A DNA stretch of 64,000 nt from Actinokineospora sp. NBRC 105648 (GTDB lineage Bacteria; Actinomycetota; Actinomycetes; Mycobacteriales; Pseudonocardiaceae): positions 1 to 64,000 of the forward strand of contig NZ_BSTR01000004.1 of assembly GCF_030269645.1 (NCBI RefSeq), written 5' to 3'. The position numbers and the translations under genes were made by a program. Under the pieces are notes generated by a model that was given only the letters and a program-made list of their open reading frames with translations, was not told where the DNA came from and made no database searches. Below, piece by piece: positions 12,221 to 20,786 of this stretch. How positions within the stretch are numbered: the first letter of the stretch is position 1; the number at the start of each line of letters is the position of its first letter.

Positions 12221-13792
12221 TCAGGCCCGGGCGCGCTGCTTGATCCGGGACGTCAGCTCCTGCACCTGGTCGTAGATGCGCCTGCGCTCGGCCATCTCCT
12301 TGCGGATCTTCTTGTCCGCGTGCATGACCGTGGTGTGGTCGCGGCCGCCGAACGTCTGGCCGATCTTGGGCAGGGAGAGGTCGGTGAGCTCGCGGCACAG
12401 GTACATGGAGATCTGCCTGGCCTGCGCAAGCGCTTTCGTCTTGCCTGGTCCGCACAGGTCGTCGATGGAGACGCCGAAGTACTCGGCGGTGACGGCCATG
12501 ATGGTCGGGGCGCTGATCTCGGGCGCCTGCGAGTCCGGGATCAGGTCGCGCAGGACGATCTCGGCGAGGCTGACGTCGACCGGCTGGCGGTTCAGGGACG
12601 CGAACGCGGTGACTCGGATGAGGGCGCCCTCGAGCTCGCGGATGTTGCGCTCCACCCGGGCTGCGATGAACTCCAGCACCTCAGCGGGCGCGGCCAGGCG
12701 GTCTTGCGCGGCCTTCTTGCGCAGGATGGCGATGCGGGTCTCCAGCTCGGGCGGCTGGATGTCGGTGATCAGGCCCCACTCGAACCGGGTGCGCAGCCGG
12801 TCCTCCAGGGTCTCCAGCCGCTTCGGCGGGCGGTCGGAGGACACGACGATCTGCTTGTTCGCGTTGTGCAGCGTGTTGAAGGTGTGGAAGAACTCCTCCT
12901 GGGTGCCTTCCTTGCCCTCGAGGAACTGGATGTCGTCCACCAGCAGCACGTCGATGTCGCGGTAGCGGCGCTGGAACGCCACCTTCCGGTCGTCGCGCAG
13001 CGAGTTGATGAAGTCGTTGGTGAACTCCTCGGTCGAGACGTACCGCACGCGCATCCCGGGGAACAGGCGCTGCGCGTAGTGGCCGACCGCGTGCAGGAGG
13101 TGGGTCTTGCCCAGGCCGGACTCGCCCCAGATGAACAGCGGGTTGTACGCCCGGGCGGGCGCCTCGGCGACCGCGACCGAGGCGGCGTGGGCGAACCGGT
13201 TCGATGCGCCGATGACGAAGGTGTCGAACGTGTACTTCTCGTTCAGCCGGGTCTTGGAGGTCTGCGGCTGGGCGGGCGCGGTGAACGGCTGTCCGCTGGT
13301 CGTCTGCTGACCGGAGAACCGGGGCCAGATCTCGTGGACGGCGGCGAGCGCGTCGCCCTCCTCGTCCACCTCCTCGGCGTCGTCGTCGGTGTCCGAGGCG
13401 TACTTGAGCCCGGCGTCGGCCAGCACCACCTGGTTGGCCGCGGCCTGGACCTCGGCCGCCGGGATGGTCACGGTGTCGCCGTCGACCTCGCCCGAGACCA
13501 CGACCGGCACGGGCTTGGGGGCGATCGCCGGGGTGGCGTCGACCTTGACCGCCAGCGAGACGACCCGGCCGAGCCTGCGGGAGAGGGCCGCGGTGATCGG
13601 CTCGCGCAGCGCGCGCTCGATCGCCTCCTTGGCGAAGTCGCTCGGCGCGGACAGCAGCGCGGTGCCGTCCAGCAGGCCGATCGGCCTGGTCATCCGCATC
13701 CAGGCGCGCTGGGACGGAGACAGGGTCCCGGCGGACAGCTCGCGCACGACCTGGTCCCAGACCACACCGAGGTTCATCTGGTGCTCCGACAT
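12221..13792 (-). CDS. dnaA: Chromosomal replication initiator DnaA (523 aa)
   Basis: AAA+ ATPase that binds DnaA boxes and melts oriC. The N-terminal interaction domain is residues 1 to ~95. An acidic, alanine-rich linker (domain II) runs to about 190. The AAA+ domain has Walker A GESGLGKT (223-230) and Walker B LLVDDIQF. The DNA-binding domain IV has the signature [11 protein letters not shown] starting at residue 482. The ATG at 13792 is preceded by a GGGGAG site; a second in-frame ATG lies five codons later. Acidic, extended domain II is typical of actinomycetes. Confidence 0.98.
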   Translation of the reverse strand: MSEHQMNLGVVWDQVVRELSAGTLSPSQRAWMRMTRPIGLLDGTALLSAPSDFAKEAIERALREPITAALSRRLGRVVSLAVKVDATPAIAPKPVPVVVSGEVDGDTVTIPAAEVQAAANQVVLADAGLKYASDTDDDAEEVDEEGDALAAVHEIWPRFSGQQTTSGQPFTAPAQPQTSKTRLNEKYTFDTFVIGASNRFAHAASVAVAEAPARAYNPLFIWGESGLGKTHLLHAVGHYAQRLFPGMRVRYVSTEEFTNDFINSLRDDRKVAFQRRYRDIDVLLVDDIQFLEGKEGTQEEFFHTFNTLHNANKQIVVSSDRPPKRLETLEDRLRTRFEWGLITDIQPPELETRIAILRKKAAQDRLAAPAEVLEFIAARVERNIRELEGALIRVTAFASLNRQPVDVSLAEIVLRDLIPDSQAPEISAPTIMAVTAEYFGVSIDDLCGPGKTKALAQARQISMYLCRELTDLSLPKIGQTFGGRDHTTVMHADKKIRKEMAERRRIYDQVQELTSRIKQRARA

Positions 13793-14254
13793 CTGCGCCG
13801 CTCCCCTCCCCTCGTCGGCATTCGGCGGTAAGGCTCGTCCCGGTGCGTGGGCGCCGTCAAACGGGCATCCACAGGGTTGTCCACAACTGTGCACGAAGGT
13901 ACGGCGAACCGCAGAGAAACCCGACGGGGGGTTCAAGGTACTCAGTGGCTCGGCGACGTCGGCGCGGCAGGGCTCCCATTCCCCGGGGCGGCCAACCGAG
14001 AGTCCGCACGGTAACAACGGCGGCCCCGGGCCACAAGACAGGGCCGTCAGAGGGGGTGCGGTGCCACCTCGGGCAGGTGAGGCGGCCCCCGGTTTGATGC
14101 CCGGGGGCCCGGGTGCGTACCCTCATAAGGTCTCCCGCTTGCGGCGGGTGAGTTCTGTGTGCCCTCCGTGGTCGCCGCGCGTACTCACCCTCGTCGCGTA
14201 CCGGCAGGGGGCGGGCAGACCTGCAAGACCTTCTGAGTACCGGGAGAACCAGTC
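13793..14254. other. dnaA-rpmH divergent regulatory region
   Basis: A 462-bp gap without a gene that should carry the dnaA and rpmH promoters. A perfect DnaA box TTGTCCACA lies at 13877-13885, about 85 bp upstream of the dnaA start, preceded by a weaker GCATCCACA. That arrangement fits DnaA autoregulation. The rpmH-side promoter is listed separately. I see no convincing -10/-35 pair for dnaA. Confidence 0.7.
14094..14123 (+). promoter_or_regulatory. Candidate rpmH operon promoter
   Basis: TTGATG (14094-14099) and TACCCT (14118-14123) are separated by 18 bp. Both are reasonable actinobacterial sigma-70 hexamers, followed by about 125 nt of leader before rpmH. No competing pair is seen in this gap. 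Confidence 0.5.
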
Positions 14255-14392
14255 GTGAGCAAGCGCACCTTCCAGCCGAACAACCGTCGTCGGGCCAAGA
14301 CCCACGGCTTCCGTCTGCGGATGCGTACCCGTGCGGGGCGCGCCATCCTCGCCGCCCGCCGCCGCCAGGGCCGCGCCAAGCTGTCGGCCTGA
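14255..14392 (+). CDS. rpmH: 50S ribosomal protein L34 (45 aa)
   Basis: The short basic protein begins [15 protein letters not shown] and ends RQGRAKLSA, unmistakably L34. GTG start with GGGAGAA upstream. It is the first gene of the divergent rpmH-rnpA-yidD-yidC-jag operon next to dnaA, the canonical arrangement. Confidence 0.98.
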   Translation: MSKRTFQPNNRRRAKTHGFRLRMRTRAGRAILAARRRQGRAKLSA

Positions 14393-14407
14393 CCCCAGCC
14401 CGCCGCC

Positions 14408-14821
14408 GTGCTACCCGCGGCCGCCCGGCTGACCAGCAGCGCGGACTTCCGGATGGTGACCAAGAACGGTCGCCGCGCCGGTCGTCCGAGGCTCGTGGTG
14501 CACGCCGTGACGGACCGGGTGCGGGCGGCACCACTCGAAGCCGACTCGACGGTGACACGGTCCCCCGTGCCGCCGAGGGTCGGTTTCGTCGTGAGTAAGG
14601 CAGTGGGCAACGCGGTCGTCCGGCACCGCGTCGCCCGGCGCCTGCGGCACGTCGCGCGGGACCGGATCGGAACTCTGCTGCCGGGCAGCACGTTGGTCGT
14701 TCGGGCATTGCCGCGAGCGGCGACGGCGACCAGCGCCGAGCTCGACCAGGACTTCGAGGCCGCGATCCGCAGGCTGCACCTGGTCCGGGACAACGGTGCC
14801 GACGATGGCGGTGGGGCGTGA
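14408..14821 (+). CDS. rnpA: Ribonuclease P protein component (137 aa)
   Basis: Protein subunit of RNase P, which matures tRNA 5' ends. The basic core includes [12 protein letters not shown] and the family signature around [16 protein letters not shown] (RNR-like motif). The GTG start at 14408 is 15 nt after rpmH. The stop overlaps the yidD start (GTGA). Length is slightly greater than the usual 110-130 because of an extended tail. Confidence 0.96.
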   Translation: MLPAAARLTSSADFRMVTKNGRRAGRPRLVVHAVTDRVRAAPLEADSTVTRSPVPPRVGFVVSKAVGNAVVRHRVARRLRHVARDRIGTLLPGSTLVVRALPRAATATSAELDQDFEAAIRRLHLVRDNGADDGGGA

Positions 14822-15141
14822 GTGGAGCATCCGCGGTGGACGACCGTGCGGCTGCCACGCGCCCGGGTCCGCTGGCGCGGTTGCTGCTCCTGCCGGTCCG
14901 CGGCTACCGGCGGTGGGTATCCCCGCTGTTGCCGCCCGCGTGCCGGTTCTACCCCAGTTGTAGCGCGTACGCGGCCGAGGCACTGACCGTGCACGGTGCC
15001 GCCCGCGGCTCCTGGCTCGCTGTCCGCCGCCTGCTCCGGTGCGGCCCCTGGCACCCCGGCGGTCTCGACCCCGTGCCGCCGAGGAAAACCGAGAAAGCGT
15101 CCGGGAAGAGCCCGGCTGACCCGACAGCTGCCGAGGAGTAG
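14818..15141 (+). CDS. yidD: Membrane protein insertion efficiency factor YidD (107 aa)
   Basis: Small membrane-associated protein that assists YidC-dependent insertion. The family motif [11 protein letters not shown] places Cys42 and Cys48, followed by [14 protein letters not shown]. Overlaps rnpA by 4 nt. It ends 4 nt before the yidC start, so the cluster is translationally coupled. Confidence 0.96.
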   Translation: MSGASAVDDRAAATRPGPLARLLLLPVRGYRRWVSPLLPPACRFYPSCSAYAAEALTVHGAARGSWLAVRRLLRCGPWHPGGLDPVPPRKTEKASGKSPADPTAAEE

Positions 15142-15145
15142 TTCC

Positions 15146-16207
15146 GTGCTCGATTTCATCTACTACCCGGTGTCCTTCATCATGTGGTGTTGGCACTGGG
15201 TCTTCGGTCACGTCTTCGGCGAGTCGAGCGCTATCGCCTGGGCGCTGAGCATCATCTTCCTGGTCTTCACCCTGCGCGCGATCATGTTCAAGCCCATGGT
15301 CAAGCAGGTCCGCTCGATGCGGAAGATGCAGGAGTTCGCGCCCGAGATCAAGAAGCTGCAGAAGAAGTACGCCAACGACAAGCAGAAGCAAGCCCAGGAG
15401 ATGCAGAAGCTGCAGTCCGAGCACGGCGTGAGCCCGCTCGGCGGCTGCCTGCCGATGCTGCTGCAGATCCCGGTCTTCATCGGCCTGTTCCACGTGCTGC
15501 GCGAGTTCAAGCCGGGTAAGACCGAGAACTACTTCTTCGACGAGCGCGGTGTCACCTCCTACGTCGACGCCAACCTGTTCGGCGCCCGGCTCAGCAACTG
15601 GATCACCCAGCCGCAGCAGGCGCTGGCGGAGTTCGGCGTGCAGCGCAGCTCGGTCATCCTGGTGGCCATCCCGCTGATGCTGCTCGCGAGCGCGCTGACC
15701 CACCTCACCGCCCGGCACTCGGTCGCCCGGCAGAACCCGGCCGCGGCCACCGCGCAGACCGGCCTGATGAACAAGCTGACGCTCTACGTCTTCCCGCTGG
15801 GTGTGCTCCTCGGTGGCTTCTTCTTCCCCATCGGCCTGATCATGTACTGGCTGAGCAACAACGGCTGGACCCTCTGGCAGCAGCGCTTCGTCTACAAGCG
15901 CATCGACGCTGAGGAAGCCGCGAAGAAGACCGCCGTGATCGAGAAGCGCGCCGCCAACGCCCCCCGCCCGGGCGCGAAGCCGACCCAGCCGAAGAAGCGC
16001 CCCGCCCCCGTCAAGCCCGCGGACGACGACGTCGCCACCGAGCAGTCGGCCCCGTCGTCCGAGCCGGCCACGACGACGCCGTCGACATCGACGACCGCGA
16101 CTCCCCCGGCGAAGGCGCCCGGCTCGAACGGCACCGGCGGCACCGAGATTCCCGGCCTGATCGCAGGCCGATCCCGCAGCAAGAAGTCAGGTCGCAAGAA
16201 CCGCTGA
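15146..16207 (+). CDS. yidC: Membrane protein insertase YidC/Oxa1 (353 aa)
   Basis: Inserts proteins into the cytoplasmic membrane with or without Sec. Starts at GTG 15146 (MLDFIYYPVSF), preceded by GAGGAG inside yidD. The Oxa1 core spans about residues 10-250, with a basic hairpin rich in Lys/Gln (IKKLQKKYANDKQKQ) after the first membrane segment and PMLLQIPVFIGLFHVLREF. The C-terminal ~90 residues are a Pro/Ala/Thr-rich tail ending in a basic KKSGRKNR, which may contact the ribosome. It lacks the periplasmic domain of Gram-negative YidC, as expected. Confidence 0.97.
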   Translation: MLDFIYYPVSFIMWCWHWVFGHVFGESSAIAWALSIIFLVFTLRAIMFKPMVKQVRSMRKMQEFAPEIKKLQKKYANDKQKQAQEMQKLQSEHGVSPLGGCLPMLLQIPVFIGLFHVLREFKPGKTENYFFDERGVTSYVDANLFGARLSNWITQPQQALAEFGVQRSSVILVAIPLMLLASALTHLTARHSVARQNPAAATAQTGLMNKLTLYVFPLGVLLGGFFFPIGLIMYWLSNNGWTLWQQRFVYKRIDAEEAAKKTAVIEKRAANAPRPGAKPTQPKKRPAPVKPADDDVATEQSAPSSEPATTTPSTSTTATPPAKAPGSNGTGGTEIPGLIAGRSRSKKSGRKNR

Positions 16208-16237
16208 GGCGTGGCTCGACCTGGAGAGGAGTGAACC

Positions 16238-16792
16238 GTGCCGGAGACGGTGCAGGCGACCGAGACGACCACCGACGTGGAGAGCGAGGACGTGCGGACC
16301 GAGGACGGTGAGCGGCCCGCGGGCTCAACCGAGGAGCTGCTGGTCCAAGAAGGCGATATCGCGGGGGACTACCTGGAGCGGCTGCTCGACATCCTCGACT
16401 ACGACGGCGACATCGACCTCGACGTCGAGGCCAGCCGCGCGGTGGTGAGCATCGACGGCGGTGAGGACTTGGAGAAGCTGGTGGGTCCGCGCGGCAACGT
16501 GCTGGAGGCGCTGCAGGAGCTCACCCGGCTCGCCGTGCAGCAGGAGACCGGCGCCCGCAGCAGGCTGATGCTCGACATCGCCAGCTGGCGCGCCGACCGC
16601 CGGGAGGAGTTGCGCGACCTCGGCCAGGCCACCGCCCAGAAGGTGCTGTCCAGCGGCGAGCGCGTCCGGCTGCAGCCGATGACCCCGTTCGAGCGCAAGG
16701 TCGTGCACGACGCTGTCGCCACGATCAAGGGCGTGCACAGCGAGAGCGAGGGTGAGGACCCGCGCAGGCGCGTGGTCGTCTTCCCCCAGTAG
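16238..16792 (+). CDS. jag: Jag/KhpB-family RNA-binding protein (184 aa)
   Basis: After an acidic N-terminal ~45 residues come a KH-like region (LVGPRGNVLEALQELTRLA) and a C-terminal R3H domain (TPFERKVVHDAVA, SESEGEDPRRRVVVFP). The Jag-N domain of Firmicutes proteins is absent. The family binds RNA and, as KhpB/EloR in other bacteria, affects cell elongation. GTG 16238 has GAGAGGAG upstream. Last gene of the rpmH operon, followed by a strong terminator. Confidence 0.93.
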   Translation: MPETVQATETTTDVESEDVRTEDGERPAGSTEELLVQEGDIAGDYLERLLDILDYDGDIDLDVEASRAVVSIDGGEDLEKLVGPRGNVLEALQELTRLAVQQETGARSRLMLDIASWRADRREELRDLGQATAQKVLSSGERVRLQPMTPFERKVVHDAVATIKGVHSESEGEDPRRRVVVFPQ

Positions 16793-16813
16793 TCAGCAGT
16801 CCGGCAGTACCGA

Positions 16814-16850
16814 ACGCGGCCCGCCTCTCCGGCGGGCCGCGTTTCTTTTG
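16814..16850 (+). terminator. Rho-independent terminator of the rpmH-jag operon
   Basis: A perfect 10-bp GC stem is formed by GCGGCCCGCC (16816-16825) and GGCGGGCCGC (16831-16840), with a 5-nt loop, followed by GTTTCTTTTG. It is the best canonical terminator in the window. Confidence 0.93.
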
Positions 16851-16854
16851 GGCA

Positions 16855-16870
16855 CGTTTCACGTGGAACA
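16855..16870. promoter_or_regulatory. parS: parS site 2
   Basis: CGTTTCACGTGGAACA, a match to parS with the core GTTTCACGTGGAAC intact. It lies in the gap between the jag terminator and rsmG, 68 bp from the next site. Confidence 0.9.
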
Positions 16871-16922
16871 CCGTGGGGCGAGGCAGGTCGCCGATCACCG
16901 ATCGGCGACAATCACCGGGCAC

Positions 16923-16938
16923 CGTTTCACGTGGAACA
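16923..16938. promoter_or_regulatory. parS: parS site 3
   Basis: CGTTTCACGTGGAACA, identical to site 2. It lies just upstream of the rsmG start, so ParB occupancy could affect rsmG expression. A GTG in frame with rsmG falls within the site but is an unlikely start. Confidence 0.9.
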
Positions 16939-16957
16939 TCGGATGGGGTCTGACTGG

Positions 16958-17707
16958 ATGACGAACGATCGGACCTCAGCCGCCGCCGCGGTGTTCGGGG
17001 ATCGGGTCCACCTAGCCGAGCGGTTCGTCGACCTGCTCACTGAGCACGGTGTCGAGCGCGGGCTCATCGGTCCGCGCGAGGTCGACCGGCTGTGGGACCG
17101 GCACGTGCTCAACTCGGCGGTCGTCGGCGACGCGATGGCCGAGGGAGCCCGAGTGGTGGACGTCGGCTCGGGCGCCGGGCTCCCCGGTATCCCGCTCGCC
17201 ATCGCCCGGCCCGACCTGGAGGTGATCCTGGTCGAACCGATGGCCCGGCGGGTGGCGTGGCTGGACGAGGTCGTGGAGACTCTTGCCCTGTCCTCGGTCA
17301 CGGTCCTGCGGGGTCGCGCCGAGGAACAGGCCATCCGGTCGCGGGTTCTCGGCGCTGATGTGGTCACCGCCCGAGCCGTCGCCCCGTTGGCGAAACTGGC
17401 CGGATGGTGTCTCCCCCTGCTGCGCGAGGGCGGCGTGCTGGTCGCCCTCAAGGGAGCCAGTGCGGGCGAGGAGATCGACCGGGACCGACAGGCGGTGGCG
17501 CGGCTCGGGGGCGGTGCGCCGCACGTCGAGACCTACGGCGCCGCCGTGCTCGAGGTCCCGACAACGGTGGTGCTCATCGAACGCGTGAAGTCCGCTGTCG
17601 GGCGTGACCGGTCTTGGCGGACAAGGAAAGATCAGGGTGCACAGAAGGATCAGGGTGCACGGCTAGATCAGAGTGCACAGCGGGACCAGGGTGTACATCG
17701 AGGCTGA
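16958..17707 (+). CDS. rsmG: 16S rRNA (guanine-N7) methyltransferase RsmG/GidB (249 aa)
   Basis: SAM-dependent enzyme that methylates N7 of G527 (E. coli numbering) in 16S rRNA; its loss gives low-level streptomycin resistance. The SAM motif is VVDVGSGAGLPGIPLAI, preceded by DRLWDRHVLNS and followed by VTARAVAPLAKLA. The start is uncertain: ATG 16958 is chosen because it leaves parS site 3 outside the gene and has a G-rich site upstream; ATG 16943 is the alternative. The last ~24 residues come from a DNA tandem repeat (see 17630-17701) and lie beyond the enzyme fold. Confidence 0.95.
   Translation: MTNDRTSAAAAVFGDRVHLAERFVDLLTEHGVERGLIGPREVDRLWDRHVLNSAVVGDAMAEGARVVDVGSGAGLPGIPLAIARPDLEVILVEPMARRVAWLDEVVETLALSSVTVLRGRAEEQAIRSRVLGADVVTARAVAPLAKLAGWCLPLLREGGVLVALKGASAGEEIDRDRQAVARLGGGAPHVETYGAAVLEVPTTVVLIERVKSAVGRDRSWRTRKDQGAQKDQGARLDQSAQRDQGVHRG
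17630..17701 (+). repeat. Four 18-bp tandem repeats at the rsmG 3' end
   Basis: Four units in register (17630, 17648, 17666, 17684). The first two start GATCAGGGTGCAC; later ones diverge. They encode repeats of the type DQGAQK/DQGARL/DQSAQR/DQGVHR at the C-terminus of RsmG. Each unit carries a GTGCAC palindrome or a one-base variant. The array ends 21 bp before parS site 4. Confidence 0.92.
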
Positions 17708-17721
17708 GAACGGAGCGAGGA

Positions 17722-17737
17722 TGTTCCACGTGAAACA
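17722..17737. promoter_or_regulatory. parS: parS site 4
   Basis: TGTTCCACGTGAAACA, one base from the textbook TGTTTCACGTGAAACA consensus. It lies 49 bp upstream of the parA start, in the usual place for autoregulation of parAB by ParB. Confidence 0.93.
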
Positions 17738-17785
17738 GACGGCTTGCGTCGCCGATCTGACCGGTGCTCGGGAGGACCGCTGACC

Positions 17786-18682
17786 ATGACCCAGCCCTCC
17801 CCCGCCTCCGTTTCCGGCTGGACGCCGATAGCCGAGGAAGCCGCTCGGGCGACCCGGCTCAAGCACCCGGACCGGATGTTCCCCCGCCCCACCCACCGTC
17901 GGGTCTTCACCGTCTCCAACCAGAAGGGTGGCGTCGGCAAGACCACCTCGGCGGTCAACCTCGCCGCCGGGCTCGCCATGCACGGGCTGCGCGTGCTCGT
18001 CATCGACCTGGACCCGCAGGGCAACGCCAGCACCGCCCTCGGCGTCGACCACCGCTCCGGTACCCCCTCGGTGTACGAGGTGCTGCTCGGCGAGGTCACC
18101 GTCGCGGACGCGGCGCAGATGAGCGACCAGTCCCCCAACCTCTACTGCGTGCCCGCGACCATCGACTTGGCGGGCGCCGAGATCGAGCTGGTGTCGATGG
18201 CGATGCGCGAGTCCCGGCTCAAGGAGGCGCTGTCCGACCAAGCGCTCGACGAGCTGAACCCGGACTACGTGTTCATCGACTGCCCGCCCTCGCTCGGCCT
18301 CCTGACCGTCAACGCGATGGTCGCCGCGCAGGAGGTGCTGATCCCGATCCAGTGCGAGTACTACGCGCTGGAGGGGCTCAGCCAGCTGCTGCGCAACATC
18401 GAACTGGTCCAGGCGCACCTGAACCGGCAGCTGACCGTGTCGACGATCCTGCTGACGATGTACGACGGTCGCACCAAGCTGGCGGACCAGGTGACCTCGG
18501 AGGTGCGGCACCACTTCGGTGACACCGTCCTCACCACGGTCATCCCGCGCAGCGTGAAGGTGTCCGAGGCGCCGGGCTACGGCCAGTCCGTGCTCGCCTA
18601 CGACCCCGGTTCCCGCGGCGCCATGAGCTACCTGGACGCCGCCCGTGAAGTTGCCGAACGAGGAGCGGGGGCACCGCAATGA
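17786..18682 (+). CDS. parA: Chromosome-partition ATPase ParA/Soj (298 aa)
   Basis: Deviant Walker-A ATPase that moves ParB-parS complexes. The P-loop is KGGVGKTT (47-54) with the signature lysine, followed by [13 protein letters not shown] and the Walker [11 protein letters not shown] ~40-residue N-terminal extension precedes the fold. ATG 17786 has GGGAGGA 9 nt upstream. Its stop overlaps the parB start (ATGA). Confidence 0.97.
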   Translation: MTQPSPASVSGWTPIAEEAARATRLKHPDRMFPRPTHRRVFTVSNQKGGVGKTTSAVNLAAGLAMHGLRVLVIDLDPQGNASTALGVDHRSGTPSVYEVLLGEVTVADAAQMSDQSPNLYCVPATIDLAGAEIELVSMAMRESRLKEALSDQALDELNPDYVFIDCPPSLGLLTVNAMVAAQEVLIPIQCEYYALEGLSQLLRNIELVQAHLNRQLTVSTILLTMYDGRTKLADQVTSEVRHHFGDTVLTTVIPRSVKVSEAPGYGQSVLAYDPGSRGAMSYLDAAREVAERGAGAPQ

Positions 18683-19671
18683 GCGGCACCGGACCAGCCG
18701 GGCGCAAGGGCGGGTTGGGTCGCGGTCTCGCCGCGCTCATCCCCCAAGGGCCACCGGTCGGCGCGCCTGCGGGCGGGCTGAGACTGCCCACCCCCTCGGG
18801 GCGCGCCGGTGAGTCGATCGAGAGCGCCCCCGCCCAGCCTGAGCACAGCGGCACGGTGGCGGGCGCGGTCTACCGGGAGATCCCGACCGGGTCGATCAAG
18901 GCAAACCCCAAGCAGCCGCGGCAGGTGTTCGACGAGGACGCGCTGACCGAGCTGGAGCACTCGATCCGCGAGTTCGGGCTCATGCAGCCGATCGTGGTGC
19001 GCGAGCTCGGGCCGGACAGCTACGAGCTCGTCATGGGTGAGCGGCGGCTGCGCGCCTCTCAGCGCGCCGAGTTGGAGCGCATCCCGGCGATCGTCCGGCA
19101 GACCGCCGACGACGCCATGCTCCGCGACGCGCTGCTGGAAAACATCCACCGGGTGCAGTTGAACCCGCTGGAGGAGGCAGCGGCCTACCAGCAGCTGCTC
19201 GACGAGTTCGCCGTGACGCACGAGGAGCTGGCAAGCCGGATCGGGCGCAGCAGGCCGGTCATCACCAACACCATCCGGCTGCTGCGACTGCCGCTGCCGG
19301 TGCAGCGCCGGGTGGCGGCGGGTGTCCTGTCCGCCGGGCACGCGCGGGCGTTGCTGGGTCTGGACGAGCCGGGCAGCCAGGAGGAGCTGGCGACCCGGAT
19401 CGTCGCCGAGGGCCTGTCGGTGCGGGCAACCGAGGAAGCGGTCACCCTGGCCAAGGGCGCTCCCCCGGCCAAGCCCAAGCAGGCGCCGCGCAACCCGATC
19501 CAGGCACCGGGGTTGCAGAGCCTCGCCGAACGCCTCTCGGACAAGTTCGACACCCGGGTGAAGGTCGAGTTGGGCAAGCGGAAAGGTCGGATCGTGGTCG
19601 AGTTCGGCTCGGTCGACGACCTCGAGCGGATCGTCGAGATGATGGCGGAAAACGGGACAAATCGGACCTGA
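18679..19671 (+). CDS. parB: Chromosome-partition protein ParB/Spo0J (330 aa)
   Basis: CTP-dependent clamp that loads at parS and spreads. The N-terminal [13 protein letters not shown] (10-22) is the ParA-interacting segment. The CTP-binding GERR motif is at 120-123. The helix-turn-helix contains [20 protein letters not shown]. The C-terminal dimerisation domain starts near [16 protein letters not shown]. Overlaps parA by 4 nt. Its targets are the four parS sites in this window. Confidence 0.97.
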   Translation: MSGTGPAGRKGGLGRGLAALIPQGPPVGAPAGGLRLPTPSGRAGESIESAPAQPEHSGTVAGAVYREIPTGSIKANPKQPRQVFDEDALTELEHSIREFGLMQPIVVRELGPDSYELVMGERRLRASQRAELERIPAIVRQTADDAMLRDALLENIHRVQLNPLEEAAAYQQLLDEFAVTHEELASRIGRSRPVITNTIRLLRLPLPVQRRVAAGVLSAGHARALLGLDEPGSQEELATRIVAEGLSVRATEEAVTLAKGAPPAKPKQAPRNPIQAPGLQSLAERLSDKFDTRVKVELGKRKGRIVVEFGSVDDLERIVEMMAENGTNRT

Positions 19672-19752
19672 AATTCCCGCAGGGAACCACACCAGGTCAA
19701 TACGTCACGGTGACAATGAGCGGATGATGGCCCTGCGTCGACCCGAACTCAC

Positions 19753-20712
19753 TCAGGGTGCGGGGATGGCGCGGGCGATCGCCCGGTCGACCAGACCGGC
19801 GTAGGTGGTGCCGAACGACAGCCCGGCCGCCTCGAACGCCATCGGGACGAGCGAGGTCTCGGTCAGACCGGGCGACAAGTTCACCTCGAGGAAGTACACG
19901 TCCCCCTCGGCGCTCACCACCGCGTCGGTCCGGGACACGTCGCGCAACCCGAGCAGCCGGTGCGCCGCCACCGCGAGGTCGGCCACCTTCGCCGCGGTGT
20001 CCGGGTCGAGCCGGGCGGGCGTGTGGAAGGTCGTCAACCCGGCGGTGTAGCGGGCGGTGTAGTCGTAGACACCGGTCTCCGGCGCGATCTCCACCGCGGG
20101 CAGCGCCGTCGGTCCGTCGGGCCCGTCGATGACGGTGACGGCCACCTCGACACCGTGGATGAACCGCTCGGCGAGCACGGCGTCGCTGTAGGCGAGCGAC
20201 CCCACCATCGCGGTCGGCAGCTGCGCCGCCTCCCGCACCACCTGCGCACCGAGGGCTGAGCCGCTCTGGTCGGGTTTGAGCATCATCGGCAAACCGAGCC
20301 GCTCGACCATCGCGTCGAGCACCGGCTGCGCGCCCAGCTCGCGGAACGCGCTCTGCGGCAGCACCACCCAGTCCGGGGTCAGCAGCCCGGCGCGGCGCAG
20401 CTCGGCCTTCGCGCTCGGCTTGTCCCACGCCCGGCGGCACGCGTCGGCGTCGGCACCGACGTACGGCACGCCGAGCAGTTCCAGGATCGTCTGGATGGAT
20501 CCGTTCTCACCCTCACCGCCGTGCAGCGCGATCACCACGGCGTCCGGCCGGTGCTTGCGCAGCCTGGGCAGCAGGCCCGCGTCGGCGTCCCACTCCTCCA
20601 CCGTGACCCCAACCGAGCGCAACGCCGCCGACACCCGGCGCCCCGACCGCAGGGAGACGTCCCGCTCGTGCGAGAGACCTCCGGCGAGCACGGCTACCCA
20701 GCGATCGGTCAC
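19753..20712 (-). CDS. D-alanine--D-alanine ligase family, ATP-grasp (319 aa)
   Basis: The family joins two D-Ala molecules for peptidoglycan precursors. Seen: N-terminal VAVLAGGLSHERDVSL, ALHGGEGENGSIQ, GLPMMLKPDQSGSALG, and the metal-binding FLEVNLSPGLTETS. The consensus G-x-ENG-x-Q and EVN-x-x-PG motifs are intact, but several consensus residues differ (D-Q-S-G-S where D-Ala ligases usually have GSS). It may be a second Ddl or a relative with another substrate. GTG start with AGGAGC upstream. Converges with parB. Confidence 0.82.
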   Translation of the reverse strand: MTDRWVAVLAGGLSHERDVSLRSGRRVSAALRSVGVTVEEWDADAGLLPRLRKHRPDAVVIALHGGEGENGSIQTILELLGVPYVGADADACRRAWDKPSAKAELRRAGLLTPDWVVLPQSAFRELGAQPVLDAMVERLGLPMMLKPDQSGSALGAQVVREAAQLPTAMVGSLAYSDAVLAERFIHGVEVAVTVIDGPDGPTALPAVEIAPETGVYDYTARYTAGLTTFHTPARLDPDTAAKVADLAVAAHRLLGLRDVSRTDAVVSAEGDVYFLEVNLSPGLTETSLVPMAFEAAGLSFGTTYAGLVDRAIARAIPAP

Positions 20713-20786
20713 GGACGCTCCTAGGGGAATGCACGGCTGAGACAGCCGCGGGTGAACAAACGCAGCTCGGACGGTACCGACAACGC

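Noticed and set aside
17630-17701. CRISPR array
   Set aside because: Four 18-bp units without spacers, in frame with rsmG, and no cas gene. No repeat-spacer pattern was seen anywhere in the window.
19753-20712. Firm assignment as ddl, the essential D-Ala-D-Ala ligase
   Set aside because: The ATP-grasp motifs are clear, but some substrate-loop residues differ from typical Ddl and a second copy may exist elsewhere, so only the family is given.
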